From Lachnospiraceae bacterium UBA3863 (GTDB lineage Bacteria > Bacillota > Clostridia > Lachnospirales > Lachnospiraceae): DNA of 17,089 bases. Under the pieces are notes generated by a model. The model was not told where the DNA came from. It did not search any database and worked only from the letters and a program-made list of their open reading frames with translations. The position numbers and the translations under genes were made by a program. The stretch lies in contig DGGX01000194.1 of NCBI GenBank assembly GCA_002392385.1, forward strand, positions 1 to 17,089. The letters are read 5' to 3'. Of the stretch, positions 14,237 to 17,089 are shown one piece after another. Every line of letters begins with the position of its first letter. The first letter of the stretch is position 1.

Positions 14237-14767
14237 TTATCGCCGGATCATGGCCTCGGCCTTGGACAGGGCGTTGCGGACGGCCGGGATCTGCAGGATC
14301 AGAATGGTCAGGATGGCTTCCGCGCCGATATAGATAATATTATAGACCGCGGAATAGGCAGCGGGGCTCCAGCCCTGCCAGGCGTACTCACCGAAGAAGA
14401 CCCAGCCGGACAGGAAGGAGCAGATGAAGCGCCCCAGGCAGCCGACAAGATAGCCGATCTCCAGTCCTCTCCTGCCGTTTCTGAAGAAACCGGCAAGGCC
14501 CAGCATGGCAAAAGCGCCGTAGTCCAGCACCACCTGTACAGGGGTCAGGATGTAGGGGCCCAGGATGAACTGCATGACGCCGTATGCGAGGCCCGCGGCA
14601 AGACCCGCCACCGGTCCGAAGAAATAGCCCGGCAGTGCGGCGAAGAACATGGAGCACAGGGTGATCGAGCCGCCGGTAGGGAAGCTGAACACCTTGATCA
14701 TGCTGGTGACGACAGCCAGCGCCACGCACAGGGCGCTATAGACAAGGACAGAAACATTTTTGGACAT
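14237..14767 (-). CDS. thiT: Energy-coupling-factor thiamine transporter, substrate-binding subunit ThiT
   Basis: A 176-residue integral membrane protein with about six hydrophobic helices. It is the S component that binds thiamine and docks on a shared EcfAA'T module encoded elsewhere. Family landmarks: FPTGGSITLCSMFFAALPGY, then GLAYGVMQFILGPYILTP with VVLDYGAFAMLGLAG, and near the C-terminus AYSAVYNIIYIGAEAIL, where Tyr, Asn and Glu fit the thiamine pocket of the family. The start at 14767 is set by AAGGAGG eight bases upstream; the longer open frame runs into the riboswitch and is not protein. The TPP riboswitch in the leader independently supports the substrate and predicts repression when thiamine pyrophosphate is plentiful. 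Confidence 0.95.
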   Translation of the reverse strand: MSKNVSVLVYSALCVALAVVTSMIKVFSFPTGGSITLCSMFFAALPGYFFGPVAGLAAGLAYGVMQFILGPYILTPVQVVLDYGAFAMLGLAGFFRNGRRGLEIGYLVGCLGRFICSFLSGWVFFGEYAWQGWSPAAYSAVYNIIYIGAEAILTILILQIPAVRNALSKAEAMIRR

Positions 14768-14775
14768 AAAAAATA

Positions 14776-14796
14776 CCTCCTTTTCAGGCAAGGAGG
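14776..14796 (-). promoter_or_regulatory. Ribosome-site sequestering hairpin of the TPP riboswitch
   Basis: On the minus strand CCTCCTT (14796-14790) pairs perfectly with AAGGAGG (14782-14776), the thiT ribosome site, around a seven-base loop. TATTTTTT follows, so the same hairpin could also act as a terminator. An upstream AGGGG near 14835 could pair with CCCCT to free the ribosome site. Confidence 0.7.
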
Positions 14797-14845
14797 GGAA
14801 ACATGGTGTGCAGAACGCAAAAAGAACATACGCCCCTTTACGCTC

Positions 14846-14943
14846 CACTTGCTTCCCTACGCCGGTATTACCCGGGTCAGGTGATAAGGGTCGGCCCGCA
14901 GCTGGTCCGCGGTGCCTTCTCAGCAAATGCTCCCCCAGCAGTG
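14846..14943 (-). ncRNA. TPP riboswitch aptamer (THI element)
   Basis: The minus strand carries the conserved cores in order: GGGGGAGC, GCTGAGA (the pyrimidine-binding arm), GACCCTT, ACCTGACCCGGGTAAT and CCGGCGTAGGGAAGC (the pyrophosphate arm). P1 closes as CACTGCT (14943-14937) with AGC-AAGTG (14853-14846). It lies directly upstream of thiT and feeds the sequestering hairpin at 14776-14796. Confidence 0.96.
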
Positions 14944-14957
14944 TTTAGTTCTCTGAC

Positions 14958-14987
14958 AGCATAATGCAGACCGCCGCTGTCTGTCAA
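14958..14987 (-). promoter_or_regulatory. Sigma-A promoter of the thiT riboswitch transcript
   Basis: On the minus strand a perfect TTGACA (14987-14982), an 18-base spacer and TATGCT (14963-14958). The start near 14951 is a few bases before the aptamer. The remaining gap up to 15060 shows nothing else clear. Confidence 0.75.
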
Positions 14988-15059
14988 GGGCCACATCCGG
15001 CTCATCTCCTCATGTAGGCTGCGAATCGTAACATTGTCTAATAAAAGCAGGGCTCTTTC

Positions 15060-15089
15060 ATGTCATTTTTCAGATGACTGCTATATAAT
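15060..15089 (+). promoter_or_regulatory. Promoter of xylB with TGTCAT/ATGACA half-sites
   Basis: ATGTCA (15060-15065), an 18-base spacer and a perfect TATAAT (15084-15089). TGTCAT (15061-15066) and ATGACA (15088-15093) flank the core as inverted half-sites, and ATGAC also occurs at 15074-15078. Confidence 0.55.
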
Positions 15090-15130
15090 GACACTAAGGA
15101 TGTAAAAACGTCAGATCAGGAGGGACAGCT

Positions 15131-16594
15131 ATGTTATATATCGGTATCGATCTCGGCACTTCCGCCTGTAAGTTCCTTCTCACCAACGAGAAGGGCGAGA
15201 TCCTCAACATTGTATCTGAAGAATACCCTCTGGAGTTTCCGCAGCCCGGCTGGAGCCAGCAGGACCCCGCCGACTGGGCCAGAGCCGTCGCTTCCGGCAT
15301 TCCGAAGCTCCTTAAGGGCTTCGATGCCTCGCAGGTCGCGGGCATCGGCGCCGGCGGACAGATGCACGGCCTCGTCGTGCTCGACGAGAATGACCGGGTG
15401 ATCCGCCCCGCCATCCTCTGGAATGACGGACGCACCCAGCCCCAGGTAGAATACCTGAACGAACAGATCGGCCGTGAGGTGCTCTCCGCCCGCACCGCCA
15501 ATATCGCTTTTGCCGGATTTACCGCTCCCAAGATCCTCTGGATGCGGGAGAACGAGCCGGAGCTCTTCGCGCGGATCCGTAAGATCATGCTCCCCAAGGA
15601 TTACATCAACTATCTGCTGACCGGCGTGCACTGCACCGACTACTCCGACGCCAGCGGCATGCTGCTCCTGGATGTGGAGCACAAGTGCTGGAGCCGCGAG
15701 ATGCTGGATCTCTGCGGGATCACGGAGGACCAGATGCCCTGTCTCTTCGAGAGCTGGGAGACCGTCGGCACACTGACGGCCTCTGCCGCCGGACTTCTGG
15801 GTCTTCCCGAGAACGTCAGGGTCTGCGCGGGCGCCGGTGACAACGCCGCGGCTGCCGTAGGATGCGGCGTCGTCGGCACGGGCGGCTGCAACATCTCCCT
15901 CGGCACCTCCGGCACCATCTTCATCACCAGCGACCATTTCAGCGTGGACAGCCACAACGCCCTGCACAGCTTCGATCACGCGGACGGAGGCTACCACCTG
16001 ATGGGCTGCATCCTCTCCGCCGCCTCCTGCAACAAGTGGTGGATGGAGGACATCCTGCACACGGAGGAATACGCCGCGGAGCAGGCCCCGATCACGGAAG
16101 ACAGACTCGGTAAGAACGACGTCTACTATCTCCCTTACCTGATGGGAGAAAGGAGTCCCCACAACGATCCCTCCGCCCGCGGCGCTTTCCTGGGCCTGCG
16201 GATGGACACGCAGAGGGAAGACCTGACCCAGGCCGTCCTCGAGGGCGTCGCCTTCGCCTTCCGTGACTGTCTTGAGATCGCGAAGGCACAGGGCATCGAA
16301 GTCCCCGTCAGCCGCGTCTGCGGCGGCGGCGCGAAGAGCCCTCTCTGGAGACGGATCCTGTCCAACGTCCTCGGCATCCCGCTGGAGCTTCCCATGACGG
16401 AGCAGGGCCCCGGCTACGGCGGCGCCATGCTGGCGGCCGTCACCTGCGGAGAATATCCCAGCGTTGCCGCCTGCGCGGAAGCGCTGATCCGCGTCAAGGA
16501 GACCACCGTCCCCGAGCCGGCTCTTGTGCAGGCTTATGACGGGAAGTACCGCACCTGGAAGCGCCTCTATCCCGCGCTGAAGGGGATCCTGTAA
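15131..16594 (+). CDS. xylB: Xylulokinase (FGGY carbohydrate kinase)
   Basis: A 487-residue cytosolic kinase that phosphorylates D-xylulose with ATP. Phosphate-binding IGIDLGTSACKFLL opens the protein (Asp7). GGQMHGLV (76-82) and WNDGRT (97-102) are the xylulokinase substrate motifs. DASGMLLLD follows, then GAGDNAAAAVG with the catalytic Asp237, SLGTSGTIF, and a C-terminal RVCGGGAKSPLWRRI adenosine-binding motif. Length is normal. AGGAGGG six bases before the ATG fixes the start. It lies upstream of a 35-codon frame and a fucose-isomerase-like gene on the same strand, so the physiological ketose may be made by that isomerase-like protein and not by XylA. No xylose isomerase or regulator is in view. 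Confidence 0.93.
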   Translation: MLYIGIDLGTSACKFLLTNEKGEILNIVSEEYPLEFPQPGWSQQDPADWARAVASGIPKLLKGFDASQVAGIGAGGQMHGLVVLDENDRVIRPAILWNDGRTQPQVEYLNEQIGREVLSARTANIAFAGFTAPKILWMRENEPELFARIRKIMLPKDYINYLLTGVHCTDYSDASGMLLLDVEHKCWSREMLDLCGITEDQMPCLFESWETVGTLTASAAGLLGLPENVRVCAGAGDNAAAAVGCGVVGTGGCNISLGTSGTIFITSDHFSVDSHNALHSFDHADGGYHLMGCILSAASCNKWWMEDILHTEEYAAEQAPITEDRLGKNDVYYLPYLMGERSPHNDPSARGAFLGLRMDTQREDLTQAVLEGVAFAFRDCLEIAKAQGIEVPVSRVCGGGAKSPLWRRILSNVLGIPLELPMTEQGPGYGGAMLAAVTCGEYPSVAACAEALIRVKETTVPEPALVQAYDGKYRTWKRLYPALKGIL

Positions 16595-16613
16595 ATCAAA
16601 GGAGGTTGGAAAA

Positions 16614-16721
16614 ATGACTGTTTTCTCCGTTTTTGATGAAGCCTTCCGTCCCTACGGCCATTTTCCCTTTTCACACGTTCACAAAGCAAACGCTCAATAT
16701 CATACATCGTTCAGGAGGTAA
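16614..16721 (+). CDS. 35-residue small ORF, possible remnant of a DUF4867-like gene
   Basis: An uncharacterised frame with an excellent ribosome site (AAAGGAGG, seven to eight bases before the ATG). It starts 20 bases after xylB and ends in a TAA that overlaps the ribosome site region of the next gene. Its first residues, MTVFSVFDEAFRPYG, resemble the N-terminus of DUF4867 proteins as I remember them, which occur beside such isomerase/kinase genes in Lachnospiraceae. After that point the resemblance stops and composition becomes AT-richer. Either a longer gene lost most of its body by deletion, or this is a true small leader peptide coupling xylB to the isomerase-like gene. The family link is from memory and unverified. 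Confidence 0.45.
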   Translation: MTVFSVFDEAFRPYGHFPFSHVHKANAQYHTSFRR

Positions 16722-16725
16722 AAAA

Positions 16726-17089
16726 ATGATCCAGAACATTCCCCAGGTCAAGCTCGGCATCGTCGCGGTGAGCCGTGACTGCTTCCCGGAGTCCCTCTCC
16801 GTCGGCAGACGTGAGGCCCTCGTCGCCGCCTACAAGGCCAAATACGACGCGGCCGACATCTATGAGTGTCCGATCTGCATCGTGGAGAGCGAGATTCACA
16901 TGGTGCAGGCCCTCGAGGACATCAAGGCGGCCGGCTGCAACGCCCTCTGCGTCTATCTCGGCAACTTCGGTCCCGAGATCGCCGAGACCCTGCTCGCCAA
17001 GCACTTCGACGGTCCCAAGATGTTCATCGCGGCGGCTGAAGAGTCCCAGAACGACCTGATCCAGGGCCGCGGCGACGCCTACTGCGGCA
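16726..17089 (+). CDS. L-fucose/L-arabinose isomerase-family protein, N-terminal part
   Basis: The first 121 codons; the gene runs off the right edge. The start is fixed by AGGAGGT seven bases before the ATG. The text KLGIVAVSRDCFPESLS, YECPICIVESE, LCVYLGNFGPEIAETLLAK, MFIAAAEES and GRGDAYCG matches the N-terminal domain of fucose-isomerase-like proteins frequent in clostridia. These are related to aldose-ketose isomerases with a metal site in the later, unseen part. With xylulokinase just upstream, a path from an aldose through a ketose to a ketose phosphate is plausible. The real sugar cannot be told from this fragment. Confidence 0.85.
   Translation, partial: MIQNIPQVKLGIVAVSRDCFPESLSVGRREALVAAYKAKYDAADIYECPICIVESEIHMVQALEDIKAAGCNALCVYLGNFGPEIAETLLAKHFDGPKMFIAAAEESQNDLIQGRGDAYCG

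Noticed and set aside
14768..14926. N-terminal extension of ThiT
   Set aside because: These codons are the TPP riboswitch and its expression platform; the ribosome site fixes the start at 14767.
15134..16162. 342-codon open frame antisense to xylB
   Set aside because: Shadow frame; xylB motifs are clear on the other strand.
16660..16712. Possible promoter inside the small ORF (TTCACA...TATCAT)
   Set aside because: Spacing of 14 bases is too short and no better pair of hexamers is present.

Overview
This is a GC-rich stretch of a Gram-positive, probably clostridial (Lachnospiraceae-like) chromosome. The call rests on strong AGGAGG-type ribosome binding sites, the ECF thiamine carrier ThiT behind a TPP riboswitch, a secreted protein with GW-x-WYYL cell-wall-binding repeats, a TetM/EF-G-like GTPase and a fucose/arabinose-isomerase-like protein next to a xylulokinase. 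Genes are densely packed on both strands and nearly all are intact. No phage, insertion sequence, CRISPR array, rRNA or tRNA gene was recognised.

Layout. 1-89: start of a translational GTPase (minus). 319-1853: purC and a YgjP-type metallopeptidase (plus). 1905-3635: secreted cell-wall-binding protein with a structured leader, a sigma-A promoter and a WalR-like box (minus). 3923-6502: an apparent operon of an IspD/TarI-type cytidylyltransferase, proC and a LicD-family transferase (minus), closed by a strong terminator. 6597-8564: zinc-metallopeptidase-like lipoprotein (plus), convergent with truA (minus, 8589-9344). 9483-10922: zinc-ribbon membrane protein (plus), whose stop codon interlocks with that of tcdA (minus, 10919-11665). 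11793-12977: pepT (plus), facing galE (minus, 13100-14116) across a long palindrome. 14237-14767: thiT (minus) with its TPP riboswitch. 15131-17089: xylB, a 35-codon small ORF and the start of a fucose-isomerase-like gene (plus).

How the genes may work together. Most are housekeeping: purine, proline and isoprenoid or CDP-alditol precursors, tRNA modification, peptide trimming, UDP-galactose supply and thiamine uptake. The most suggestive block is 1905-6502. A cytidylyltransferase and a LicD-family transferase share an operon, next to a secreted protein whose repeat family binds phosphocholine or wall polymers in other Firmicutes. That protein's upstream region holds a near-consensus WalR-type direct repeat and a leader RNA whose motif order recalls c-di-AMP (ydaO) riboswitches. 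The 3' end looks like the beginning of a sugar-isomerase/kinase pathway with a possible gene remnant between the two enzymes.

Limits. All family assignments come from reading motifs, without database searches. Several long open frames antisense to real genes were judged to be GC-rich shadows and left out.
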